12,769 bases of DNA from UBA3775 sp051877895. GTDB taxonomy: Bacteria > Bacillota > Clostridia > Lachnospirales > Lachnospiraceae. The stretch spans positions 1 through 12,769 of the forward strand of contig JBJEJI010000049.1 in NCBI GenBank assembly GCA_051877895.1. The letters run 5' to 3'. Shown piece after piece: positions 7,275 to 12,769 of the stretch. The notes beneath the pieces were generated by a model, which was not told the origin of the DNA, did no database searches, and was given only the letters and a program-made list of their open reading frames with translations. Numbering within the stretch: the first letter of the stretch is position 1; every line of letters starts with the position of its first letter. The position numbers and the translations under genes were made by a program.

Positions 7275-9026
7275 ATGAAGTTTTGTGATAAGCTAAATGA
7301 GTATGTAGTGCAAATCGGCTGTACCAATAAAGAGCTGGCAGCTGCCTCGGGTCTGGGACAGGGAACAATCAGCCGGTACCGTAACGGTGAGCGTACCCCT
7401 AACCCGGGAAGTGAGCAGATTATAGGACTGGCTACAGGTCTGGCGGCACTTGCTAAAGGAAGAAAAATAAGGCTGCAAGAAGAGGAAATTCTTAAAGCAC
7501 TATCCGAAACGGTAAATGATGGAATCACCGTAGATTATCGTATCTATATTTCCAATCTGGGTACTCTGCTTGATGCTTTGAATATTAACAATAATGAGTT
7601 GGCCCGGGAACTGAACTATGATCCCTCATATATTTCAAGAATTTTGTCAGGACAACGTCATCCTGCCGAAATAAGAAAATTTACGGCTGACATTGCGGCA
7701 TATATCGTGCGCTGCTATGGGAATGAAAGAAATGCGGCCGCTCTTTCCGCTCTTTTTGGTTGTAAAACAGAGGATATACGTCAACCGCAGTCTCTATTCG
7801 ACATGACTGTAAAATGGCTTGGTTCAAATGAGATTGTGGATGCAGACAAACCAATCCGGTCTTTTTTGGATGAATTAGATTCCTTTAACCTGGATGAATA
7901 TATTCAGGCAATCCACTTTGATGATATTAAGGTGCCTGTATTTCCGTTTTATCTTCCTACCATAAAATATTATACCGGGCTGGAAGAAATGATGGACAGT
8001 GAGCTGGATTTTATTAAGGCAACGGTTTTATCCAGATCCATGGATGACTTGATTTTGTATAGTGATATGCCAATGGAAGAAATGGCCAAGGATCCTGAAT
8101 TTCCTAAGAAATGGATGTTTGGAATGGCCATGCTGTTAAAAAAAGGATTACATCTGAATATAATCCATGATGTGAACCGTCCTTTTAAGGAAATGATGCT
8201 GGGTCTTGAAAGTCATATTCCTATGTATATGACAGGTCAGATTTCACCCTATTATATGCGCAGCTCACAAAGCGGTACCTTTCTGCATTTGTTAAAGGTT
8301 TCCGGTACCGCAGCATTGTCGGGTGAGGCTATTTCCGGCCACCATGAAAAGGGGCGGTATACACTTACGAGAAATAAAGAGGATGTGAGTTATTTCCGGG
8401 AACGGGCGGAGGAACTTCTGGGCAAAGCCCTGCCCCTTATGCAGATATACCGAAGTAACCGGAAACAGGAGTTTGAGAGTCATTTTAAAAAGTTATGGCA
8501 GTCCGGAGACAGGCGTATTATATTCTCAAGCCTTCCTGTTTTTACGATTTCGGAGGAACTGTTGGTGAAAATCCTTGACAGGAACGGTATTTCCGCTGAT
8601 GACGCAGCCCGGATTACTGCATTTCACAGGGAGTATTTGTCTATGGTGACTGCACTGTTAAAGGAGCATATGCTGGTTCTTGAGGTGCCGCATTTTACGG
8701 ATATTTTATTTGCCCAAAAGCCGCCGCATCTGGAACTTTCGGAAATGTTCTTCGGAAGGGATATTCCTTACAGTAAGGAGGAATATGAGGAACATTTACA
8801 ACAAACCAAAGCTTTTACAGCCCAATATGAAAACTGTATACTGAAGATAGAGCAGACACCTGTATTCCGGAACATTACTCTATCTATTATTGAGGGCAGT
8901 TGTGTAGTGGTATCAAAAGAGAAAAATCCCGTTATTCATTTTATTATTCATCATCCGAAGATGGTGCAGGCTTTCCGGGATTTTATTCCTCCGATAATAG
9001 AGCCGGAGGAAACGGAAGAAAACTGA
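7275..9026 (+). CDS. large tandem helix-turn-helix DNA-binding protein
   Basis: The 583-residue protein carries two Xre/Cro-like helix-turn-helix units near its N-terminus. HTH 1 (about 17-42) reads TNKELAAASGLGQGTISRYRNG and HTH 2 (about 105-130) reads NNNELARELNYDPSYISRILSGQRHP; each has the typical ELA...G/N...IS-R pattern followed by a basic turn. The remaining 450 residues or so are an uncharacterised region. It has a segment with DDLILYSDMP (257-266), KKGLHLNIIHDV (289-300) and PYYMRS (325-330), then HHEKGRYTLTR (356-366). A hydrophobic stretch near 535-562 looks like buried beta strands rather than a membrane helix. This suggests a regulator that senses a ligand through its C-terminal part, but no ligand can be named. 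It has its own promoter and is divergent from the MscS operon, so autoregulation or control of that operon is possible. No terminator follows clearly. Confidence 0.82.
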   Translation: MKFCDKLNEYVVQIGCTNKELAAASGLGQGTISRYRNGERTPNPGSEQIIGLATGLAALAKGRKIRLQEEEILKALSETVNDGITVDYRIYISNLGTLLDALNINNNELARELNYDPSYISRILSGQRHPAEIRKFTADIAAYIVRCYGNERNAAALSALFGCKTEDIRQPQSLFDMTVKWLGSNEIVDADKPIRSFLDELDSFNLDEYIQAIHFDDIKVPVFPFYLPTIKYYTGLEEMMDSELDFIKATVLSRSMDDLILYSDMPMEEMAKDPEFPKKWMFGMAMLLKKGLHLNIIHDVNRPFKEMMLGLESHIPMYMTGQISPYYMRSSQSGTFLHLLKVSGTAALSGEAISGHHEKGRYTLTRNKEDVSYFRERAEELLGKALPLMQIYRSNRKQEFESHFKKLWQSGDRRIIFSSLPVFTISEELLVKILDRNGISADDAARITAFHREYLSMVTALLKEHMLVLEVPHFTDILFAQKPPHLELSEMFFGRDIPYSKEEYEEHLQQTKAFTAQYENCILKIEQTPVFRNITLSIIEGSCVVVSKEKNPVIHFIIHHPKMVQAFRDFIPPIIEPEETEEN

Positions 9027-9091
9027 AATCTCAGATTTTGACGATTTTTTACAGATGCATTTTAAAACCAGAATGGCTTGTGATATACACT

Positions 9092-9120
9092 TTGATTTTC
9101 TTATGGTTCTGTGATAGAAT
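9092..9120 (+). promoter_or_regulatory. sigma-A promoter of the DUF5685/J-protein operon
   Basis: TTGATT (9092-9097) and TAGAAT (9115-9120) are separated by an ideal 17 nt. The predicted transcription start near 9127 gives a leader of about 50 nt before the DUF5685 start codon. Confidence 0.65.
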
Positions 9121-9175
9121 AAATTGAATACGGGTTTGAAGATGTTTTACCGCAACCTGTTTCGGAGAGGTGGAT

Positions 9176-10024
9176 ATGTTTGGATATGTGGTTATAGACA
9201 GACCGGAACTTAAATGCCGGGAATATGATGAATACAAAGGCTTTTACTGTGGACTGTGCAAGGCACTGGCAAAGGAACACGGTTTTTTTGCAAGACTATG
9301 CGTAAGCTATGATTTAACCTTCCTTTCCATATTATATGCGGGTCTTTATGAGTCCGGCAGGTGCGAAAGCTGTGAACACTGCATAATCCATCCAATTGAA
9401 AAACGCTGTATTGTCCGTCATGATTATGAAGACTATTGTGCAGATATGACGGTCTTCCTTACCTGGTTAAAGTGCATGGATGACTGGAAGGATGAGAAAA
9501 AAATCGGGAAAAGAATCTATGCCTGTTTTATTGGAAGAAGGGCACGGAAGGTCAGGGAAAAATATAAAGAGAAATGTGAGAGCATAAGTCTTTTAATGGA
9601 AGAGCTTTCTGAAAAAGAAAAGAATAATGAAAAGAACCCAGATGTGGTTTCGGGCCTGTTTGGGAAGCTGCTTGCGGAAATCTTTGCAATGAAGCAGGAC
9701 CGGTGGGAGCCGCTTCTTAGAAACATGGGTTTTTATCTGGGTAAATTTATTTATATACTGGACGCCTATGATGATTTGGAAAAGGACAAGGCGAAGAATG
9801 CCTATAATCCGCTGATTGAAATCTCAGAGCGTGAGGATTTTGATGAATATATAAAAGAACTGCTTACATTTATGATTGCAGAATGTTGTAAAAACTATCA
9901 TATGCTTCCTGTTGTAGAGCATGAAGCAATTCTTGGCAACATTCTCTATTCAGGGGTGTGGACAGGCTACAATAAGGCTCTTGACAAAAAAAGAGAAAAG
10001 AATAATAAGAGTCAGAAAGAATAG
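9176..10024 (+). CDS. DUF5685 family protein with prenyl-synthase-like Asp motifs
   Basis: The 282-residue soluble protein starts MFGYVVIDRPELK and matches, from memory, the DUF5685 family found in Firmicutes; its function is not established. It has two Cys groups near the N-terminus, YCGLC (24-28) and CESCEHC (63-69) with C78, a candidate metal site. Two Asp-rich motifs, DDWKDE (102-107) and DAYDDLEKD (196-204), sit about 95 residues apart in a mostly helical protein. That is reminiscent of the paired Asp motifs of squalene/phytoene synthase-type enzymes that bind Mg-diphosphate. The tail is Lys-rich. ATG at 9176 was chosen because GGAGAGG (9164-9170) ends 5 nt upstream; a GTG at 9170 overlaps that site. 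It is the first gene of an operon: the J-protein starts 16 nt after its stop. Family call is fairly firm; enzyme role is inference. Confidence 0.8.
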   Translation: MFGYVVIDRPELKCREYDEYKGFYCGLCKALAKEHGFFARLCVSYDLTFLSILYAGLYESGRCESCEHCIIHPIEKRCIVRHDYEDYCADMTVFLTWLKCMDDWKDEKKIGKRIYACFIGRRARKVREKYKEKCESISLLMEELSEKEKNNEKNPDVVSGLFGKLLAEIFAMKQDRWEPLLRNMGFYLGKFIYILDAYDDLEKDKAKNAYNPLIEISEREDFDEYIKELLTFMIAECCKNYHMLPVVEHEAILGNILYSGVWTGYNKALDKKREKNNKSQKE

Positions 10025-10040
10025 AAAGGTACATTGGCAA

Positions 10041-10973
10041 ATGGATCCATATCAGGTATTGGGAGTATCACCGGATGCTTCTGATGATGAGGTAAAAACT
10101 GCATACAGAAAACTGAGCCGAAAATATCACCCGGATGCCAATGTAGGTAAATCCCAGGCAGAGGCGGAGGCGGCAGAGGAAAAGTTTAAAGACGTTTCCC
10201 AGGCTTACGATGAAATTATGAAAATGCGCAGCGAAGGCTATGCATATACCCGGAGAGAGCCCCACACTTCAAAAACATCACAGAGTTCAAGGACGGCATC
10301 ATGGGATCCTTGGGATTACTACTACGGTGCCGGCAGCGGCAGTCAGAGTAGCGGCAACAGTCATGGTGGTGGAAACCGATATACTAACAACAGTTATGGA
10401 AATGGCGCTTACAACAGTGGCAGCAGTTATGGAGGTGGAAATAGTTATGGCAGCGGAAGCAGTTATGGAAACGGCAGCAGCTATAAAAGTGATTTCAGTG
10501 AATTTAACGGTTCATATTACAGTAATGCCTGGAATTATAAAACAGTACTTCAGTTTGACCTGAGAACCATAAATACAGAAGGTCTTGGCAGTGACACTCC
10601 TTACTACAGTCAGGCCATCAGTGCAATTACCTGTGGAAATTATAAACTGGCCAGGGAGAGTCTTGATAGTGCAGTGCACAGAACCCCCAGCTGGTTTTTC
10701 CTCAGTGCATTAACCAGTCTTGGACGGGGAGATACCATAATGGCCTATCAGCACGCCCGGAGAGCATATGAGGCCGAGCCGGATAATCCGCAGTACTGGG
10801 AGCTTTTGAAATATTTTAAATCTTCCACCGATCAGTATGAGGAAACAACCCAATACTACAGTCCAAATGCACAGGGAAGAAACTGGCAGAAATATTCTTC
10901 CTGCATTACTTTCGGTATATGTCTGGGATTTAATTTCTGTTGTAATTCTACAACAATAAATAAAATATGCTGA
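10041..10973 (+). CDS. J-domain protein with Gly/Ser/Tyr-rich linker and TPR-like region
   Basis: The 310-residue protein begins with a J domain (about 2-66) with the invariant HPD at 30-32, the motif that stimulates Hsp70 (DnaK) ATPase activity. Its first residues are MDPYQVLGVSPDASDDEV. There is no DnaJ zinc-finger or canonical client-binding domain. Instead residues 96-150 form a low-complexity linker with SYGNG/SSYGGG/NSYGSG repeats, and residues about 185-258 form helices in a TPR-like arrangement (YYSQAISAITCGNYKLARE, then AYQHARRAYEAEPDNP). The C-terminus is Cys-rich (C288, C294, C300, C301, C310) and hydrophobic, with some potential for lipid or metal contact. The start at 10041 follows an AAAGGT site 10 nt upstream; reading back to 9921 would overlap the previous gene. 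It is a DnaJ-class co-chaperone, not DnaJ itself. It overlaps the next ORF by a TGATG junction. Confidence 0.88.
   Translation: MDPYQVLGVSPDASDDEVKTAYRKLSRKYHPDANVGKSQAEAEAAEEKFKDVSQAYDEIMKMRSEGYAYTRREPHTSKTSQSSRTASWDPWDYYYGAGSGSQSSGNSHGGGNRYTNNSYGNGAYNSGSSYGGGNSYGSGSSYGNGSSYKSDFSEFNGSYYSNAWNYKTVLQFDLRTINTEGLGSDTPYYSQAISAITCGNYKLARESLDSAVHRTPSWFFLSALTSLGRGDTIMAYQHARRAYEAEPDNPQYWELLKYFKSSTDQYEETTQYYSPNAQGRNWQKYSSCITFGICLGFNFCCNSTTINKIC
10359..10490 (+). repeat. degenerate Gly/Ser/Tyr codon repeats in the J-protein linker
   Basis: About 130 bp carry an irregular repeat built on AGTTATGG and GGCAGCAG units, encoding SYG-type tripeptides (J-protein residues about 107-150). The repeat is imperfect but clear by eye. 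Such stretches vary in length between strains through slippage or recombination. Confidence 0.65.
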
Positions 10974-11233
10974 TGATTCAGCGGCCATATCCCGGAACTG
11001 CATTATTGAACTGTATTATGGATTTCATTCCTCTGGTAATAGTAGTAAGGTTTTGCGGGATTAATTCCATACATGCAGATAAATACTTTCAGTATGTTTT
11101 CCGTATGCTTGTATTTGCGGTTATTGCCGGATGCTGCCTAATCGGAAGCATCTGCAATCATATAATAAAGAATCAAACAAAAATGCCGGCCTGGCCCGGG
11201 GGATTTCCCTTGGACCATGACCGGCTTTTTTAG
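10973..11233 (+). CDS. probable small membrane protein, two hydrophobic segments
   Basis: The ORF gives 86 residues from the ATG at 10973 (an ATG at 10967 adds two residues). Its start overlaps the J-protein stop as TGATG, the usual arrangement for coupled translation; no strong Shine-Dalgarno site is visible. Two hydrophobic stretches, LLNCIMDFIPLVIVVRF (about 11-27) and VFRMLVFAVIAGCCLIGSIC (about 42-61), suggest two membrane helices. The C-terminal 14 or so residues are encoded inside the downstream terminator hairpin, and the stop lies at the end of its T-run. That is unusual and may mean a lost original stop: TAATAA occurs in another frame just before the hairpin at about 11162-11167. 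I recognise no family. The ORF is plausible from position and hydrophobicity, but not certain. Confidence 0.5.
   Translation: MIQRPYPGTALLNCIMDFIPLVIVVRFCGINSIHADKYFQYVFRMLVFAVIAGCCLIGSICNHIIKNQTKMPAWPGGFPLDHDRLF
11185..11231. terminator. bidirectional intrinsic terminator
   Basis: GCCGG (11185-11189) pairs with CCGGC (11221-11225) at the base of a G/C-rich hairpin and is followed by seven T (11225-11231 region). Read on the minus strand, the same stem is followed by ATTTTTGTTTG. It lies between the convergent J-protein operon and the small Cys-containing gene and can serve both. Confidence 0.75.
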
Positions 11234-11244
11234 GAAGATTATTA

Positions 11245-11261
11245 ATGATGCATGGCATCAT
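11245..11261 (-). terminator. short hairpin after the small Cys-protein gene
   Basis: ATGATGC and GCATCAT form a perfect 7-bp stem with a 3-nt loop, 15 nt after the stop of the minus-strand gene. The T-tract that follows on the minus strand (TAATAATCTT) is weak, so this may be a processing or 3'-end-protecting hairpin ahead of the stronger terminator further on. Confidence 0.45.
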
Positions 11262-11276
11262 GGGGGGAAGTGTCAA

Positions 11277-11480
11277 CTAACGGGTAAAGCCATGATCCTT
11301 TACAATCTTGTCATAAAGATCAATGGTACAGTATTCACCGTTATGGTTGAAATGACGGCAGGTTGTACAGGAACGTGCGTGTGCTGAAGCACTGTTAGTT
11401 GTTTTGTTCGCAGTGCTGTCAGGCTCATATGCGCTGCACGCTTCGGCAACTTTTACATAAGTTTCATTACTGCTTCTCAT
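11277..11480 (-). CDS. small Cys-containing protein (67 residues), function unknown
   Basis: The 67-residue protein starts MRSSNETYVKVAEACSAYEP. A Ser/Thr/Ala-rich middle (about 20-36) leads to a conserved-looking C-terminal block, SCTTCRHFNHNGEYC (37-51), then TIDLYDKIVKDHGF. C38, C41 and C51, with H43 and H46, could bind zinc or another metal; the pattern CxxCRHF...C is knuckle-like. No membrane helix or signal peptide. The ATG at 11480 was chosen over that at 11492 because GGAGG (11486-11490) lies 5 nt upstream of it and the ATG at 11492 overlaps this site. It seems similar to small proteins I have seen in Lachnospiraceae, but I cannot name a family. It stands alone on the minus strand, divergent from htpG. 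Real gene likely; role unknown. Confidence 0.72.
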   Translation of the reverse strand: MRSSNETYVKVAEACSAYEPDSTANKTTNSASAHARSCTTCRHFNHNGEYCTIDLYDKIVKDHGFTR

Positions 11481-11485
11481 AATTA

Positions 11486-11490
11486 CCTCC
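11486..11490 (-). promoter_or_regulatory. ribosome binding site deciding the small Cys-protein start
   Basis: GGAGG on the minus strand lies 5 nt before the ATG at 11480 and makes that start far better than the one at 11492. Confidence 0.8.
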
Positions 11491-11660
11491 ATTTTTAGAC
11501 CGGTGCAGCCGTTATAAACGTAAACTGATAACTTACATCTGCAACCTTTATAGGGTCCGCACCGGATATATTAAAAGAGCAAAATATTATTTCTGCTCTC
11601 CAAATTTAGTATGGCACAATATTAAAGTATTATTCAAAAAACTAAAAATTCTATGAAATG

Positions 11661-11687
11661 TTAGCACTCATGTGAAATGAGTGCTAA
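11661..11687. promoter_or_regulatory. CIRCE operator, HrcA binding site
   Basis: TTAGCACTC (11661-11669), a 9-nt spacer and GAGTGCTAA (11679-11687) match the CIRCE consensus at every position. HrcA represses heat-shock genes through this element. It sits 7 bp upstream of the -35 box of the htpG promoter, so htpG here is expected to belong to the HrcA regulon. HrcA itself is not in the window. Confidence 0.95.
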
Positions 11688-11694
11688 TTTTATC

Positions 11695-11723
11695 TTGACT
11701 TTTTTAAAAGATGGTACTAATAT
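11695..11723 (+). promoter_or_regulatory. sigma-A promoter of htpG
   Basis: TTGACT (11695-11700) and TAATAT (11718-11723) are separated by 17 nt, next to the CIRCE element. Transcription is predicted to start near 11730, giving a leader of about 150 nt before the htpG start. Confidence 0.8.
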
Positions 11724-11823
11724 AAACACATTGAAAGCAATTTGTACTGTTAAGAGTATCATTAATCATGGGTTTGATGATAGTCTGTACAATATAAATT
11801 AAAATAAACAAAAAAGTGGTGCT

Positions 11824-11883
11824 ATGACCGTAAGAGACGGAAATATAAAAGATGCAGCCACTTGGAAATGGAGCAATTTATGA
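11824..11883 (+). CDS. possible 19-codon leader peptide overlapping htpG
   Basis: An ATG at 11824 opens a 19-codon frame (MTVRDGNIKDAATWKWSNL) whose TGA stop overlaps the htpG ATG as ATGA (11880-11883). This is the geometry of translational coupling. It lies wholly inside the htpG 5' leader and spans the htpG Shine-Dalgarno site. Its own ribosome binding site is poor (AGTGGTG, 2 nt from ATG), so translation is uncertain and the frame may be chance. Two Trp codons (positions 14 and 16) fall near the end. Confidence 0.3.
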   Translation: MTVRDGNIKDAATWKWSNL

Positions 11884-12769
11884 ACACAGAAAAAGGCAGT
11901 TTATCAATTAATTCGGAAAATATATTTCCGATTATCAAAAAATGGTTATATTCAGACCATGACATTTTCATCAGAGAGTTAGTATCAAACGGATGTGATG
12001 CCATCACAAAGTTGAAAAAACTTGCACTTATGGGCGAGTACGAAATCCCTGAAGACAACAAATTTAACATTGTTGTTAAAGTAGATTCTGAAGAAAAGAC
12101 TATATCCTTTACTGATAACGGTATCGGTATGACAGAGGATGAAGTTAAAACCTATATTAACCAGATTGCATTCTCAGGTGCAGCAGAATTTCTTGAAAAA
12201 TATAAGGATAAGGCAAACAACGACCAGATTATTGGACATTTTGGTCTGGGCTTCTACAGTGCATTCATGGTTGCTGACAGAGTAACTATTGATACTCTGT
12301 CTTATAAAGACGGTGCAGAGCCTGTTTTCTGGGAGTCCGAAGGCGGTACAGAATTTGAAATGACAACCGGAACAAGAACAGAGAGAGGCACCTGTATCAC
12401 TCTTTATCTGGGAGAGGACAGCTATGAATTCTCTAATGAATACAGAGTAAAAGAAGTTCTTGAAAAGTACTGTTCCTTCATGCCTGAACCGATTTATTTC
12501 GGTGACCCTCAGTTTGAGGATGATGACTTTGAAGATGATGAGGAAGTTGTAGATGTAACAGTTGATGAGGAAGGAAAGGCAACAGAAGCTGCAGAGGACA
12601 AGAAAGAAAAGAAAGCTGCAGCTACTCCTGTAAATGAAACCAATCCGCTTTGGAACCGTCATCCAAATGAGTGTACTGAAGAAGAGTACAAGGATTTCTA
12701 CAAGAAAGTTTTCCATGATTACAAGGAGCCTCTGTTCTGGATTCATCTGAACATGGATTATCCTTTCAA
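11880..12769 (+). CDS. htpG: molecular chaperone HtpG (Hsp90), 5' part, cut by window end
   Basis: HtpG is the bacterial Hsp90, a dimeric cytoplasmic ATP-dependent chaperone. Only the first 296 codons lie in the window; the usual length is about 620-680. The frame is open to the edge. The N-terminal GHKL ATPase domain is intact: FIRELVSNGCDAITKLKKL (30-48, catalytic E33 and ATP-contacting N37/D40), TDNGIGM (78-84) and GHFGLGFYSAFMVADRV (119-135). Residues about 209-253 form an acidic then Lys-rich linker before the middle domain (WNRHPNECTEEEYKDFYKK begins about 258). ATG at 11880 follows GGAG (11870-11873) by 6 nt. Transcription is from the CIRCE-linked promoter, so heat or misfolded-protein induction via HrcA is expected. 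Identity is certain. Confidence 0.97.
   Translation, partial: MNTEKGSLSINSENIFPIIKKWLYSDHDIFIRELVSNGCDAITKLKKLALMGEYEIPEDNKFNIVVKVDSEEKTISFTDNGIGMTEDEVKTYINQIAFSGAAEFLEKYKDKANNDQIIGHFGLGFYSAFMVADRVTIDTLSYKDGAEPVFWESEGGTEFEMTTGTRTERGTCITLYLGEDSYEFSNEYRVKEVLEKYCSFMPEPIYFGDPQFEDDDFEDDEEVVDVTVDEEGKATEAAEDKKEKKAAATPVNETNPLWNRHPNECTEEEYKDFYKKVFHDYKEPLFWIHLNMDYPF

Larger units (their letters stand above)
11493..11823. other. divergent intergenic region with htpG control elements
   Basis: This AT-rich gap of about 330 bp lies between the small Cys-protein gene and htpG. The right half holds a CIRCE operator (11661-11687), a sigma-A promoter (11695-11723) and about 95 nt of htpG leader. The left half contains a 6-bp hairpin, AGAGCA/TGCTCT (11576-11599), followed on the minus strand by TTTTAAT, which may be a weak terminator for antisense reads. 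I found no convincing promoter for the minus-strand gene. Confidence 0.6.

Noticed and set aside
9026..9050. AAATCT-C-AGATTT palindrome followed by a T-run after the HTH gene
   Set aside because: The arms are only 6 AT-rich bases with a single-base centre, too weak and too tight for a terminator hairpin; the T-run is separated from it.
9921..10040. 40-codon N-terminal extension of the J-protein
   Set aside because: It overlaps the end of the DUF5685 gene and encodes nothing J-domain-like; the J domain starts normally at 10041.
11731..11762. second promoter-like pair (TTGAAA and TATCAT) in the htpG leader
   Set aside because: The 20-nt spacing is too long, and a better promoter lies just upstream next to CIRCE.
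12174..12746. 190-codon minus-strand open frame with hydrophobic stretches
   Set aside because: It is antisense to htpG, whose ATPase motifs are unmistakable; the hydrophobic look comes from the complement of acidic and Lys-rich codons.
1..12769. CRISPR array, tRNA, rRNA, insertion sequence or phage genes
   Set aside because: No regular direct repeats with spacers, cloverleaf sequences, transposase motifs or terminal inverted repeats were seen.

Overview
The window looks like a chromosomal segment of a low-to-mid GC Firmicute, most likely a Clostridia member of the Lachnospiraceae type. The reasons are strong AGGAGG-type ribosome binding sites, sigma-A promoters of TTGACA/TATAAT type, a perfect CIRCE heat-shock operator, a DUF5685 gene followed by a Cys-tailed J-domain gene, and general codon and base composition. 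I see no rRNA, tRNA, CRISPR array, transposase or phage structural gene. The assignment rests on reading the sequence, not on a database search.

Layout. (1) 1-2071: a single-gene unit encoding a 636-residue protein with an N-terminal RelA/SpoT-type nucleotidyltransferase (alarmone synthetase-like) domain and a long C-terminal part I do not recognise. It is preceded by two mutually exclusive hairpins, one with a T-run, and followed by a strong bidirectional terminator. (2) 2102-4858: an AI-2E/PerM-type membrane protein (minus strand) and a divergent MFS transporter (plus strand), separated by about 330 bp of promoter region. (3) 4834-6938: a minus-strand pair of an MscS-type mechanosensitive channel and a single-pass membrane-anchored protein with an extracytoplasmic beta-rich domain. 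(4) 7275-9026: a large DNA-binding protein with two HTH domains and a roughly 450-residue uncharacterised effector region, divergent from the channel operon. (5) 9092-11231: a plus-strand operon with a clear promoter, coding for a DUF5685 protein with prenyl-synthase-like Asp motifs, a J-domain/Gly-Ser-Tyr linker/TPR-like protein, and a probable two-helix membrane protein, closed by a bidirectional terminator. (6) 11277-11480: a 67-residue Cys-containing small protein on the minus strand. (7) 11661-12769: a CIRCE operator and sigma-A promoter, a 19-codon leader ORF overlapping the next start codon, and the 5' two-fifths or so of htpG (Hsp90), cut by the window edge.

Functionally the segment is a set of short, mostly independent transcription units rather than one pathway. 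Several have a stress or envelope theme: alarmone-like nucleotide signalling, osmotic release channel, J-protein, and HrcA-controlled Hsp90. The most unusual items are the RelA/SpoT-domain fusion protein (a candidate nucleotide-signalling or toxin-like/defence enzyme with an altered substrate loop), the DUF5685/J-protein/membrane-protein operon, and the htpG control region.
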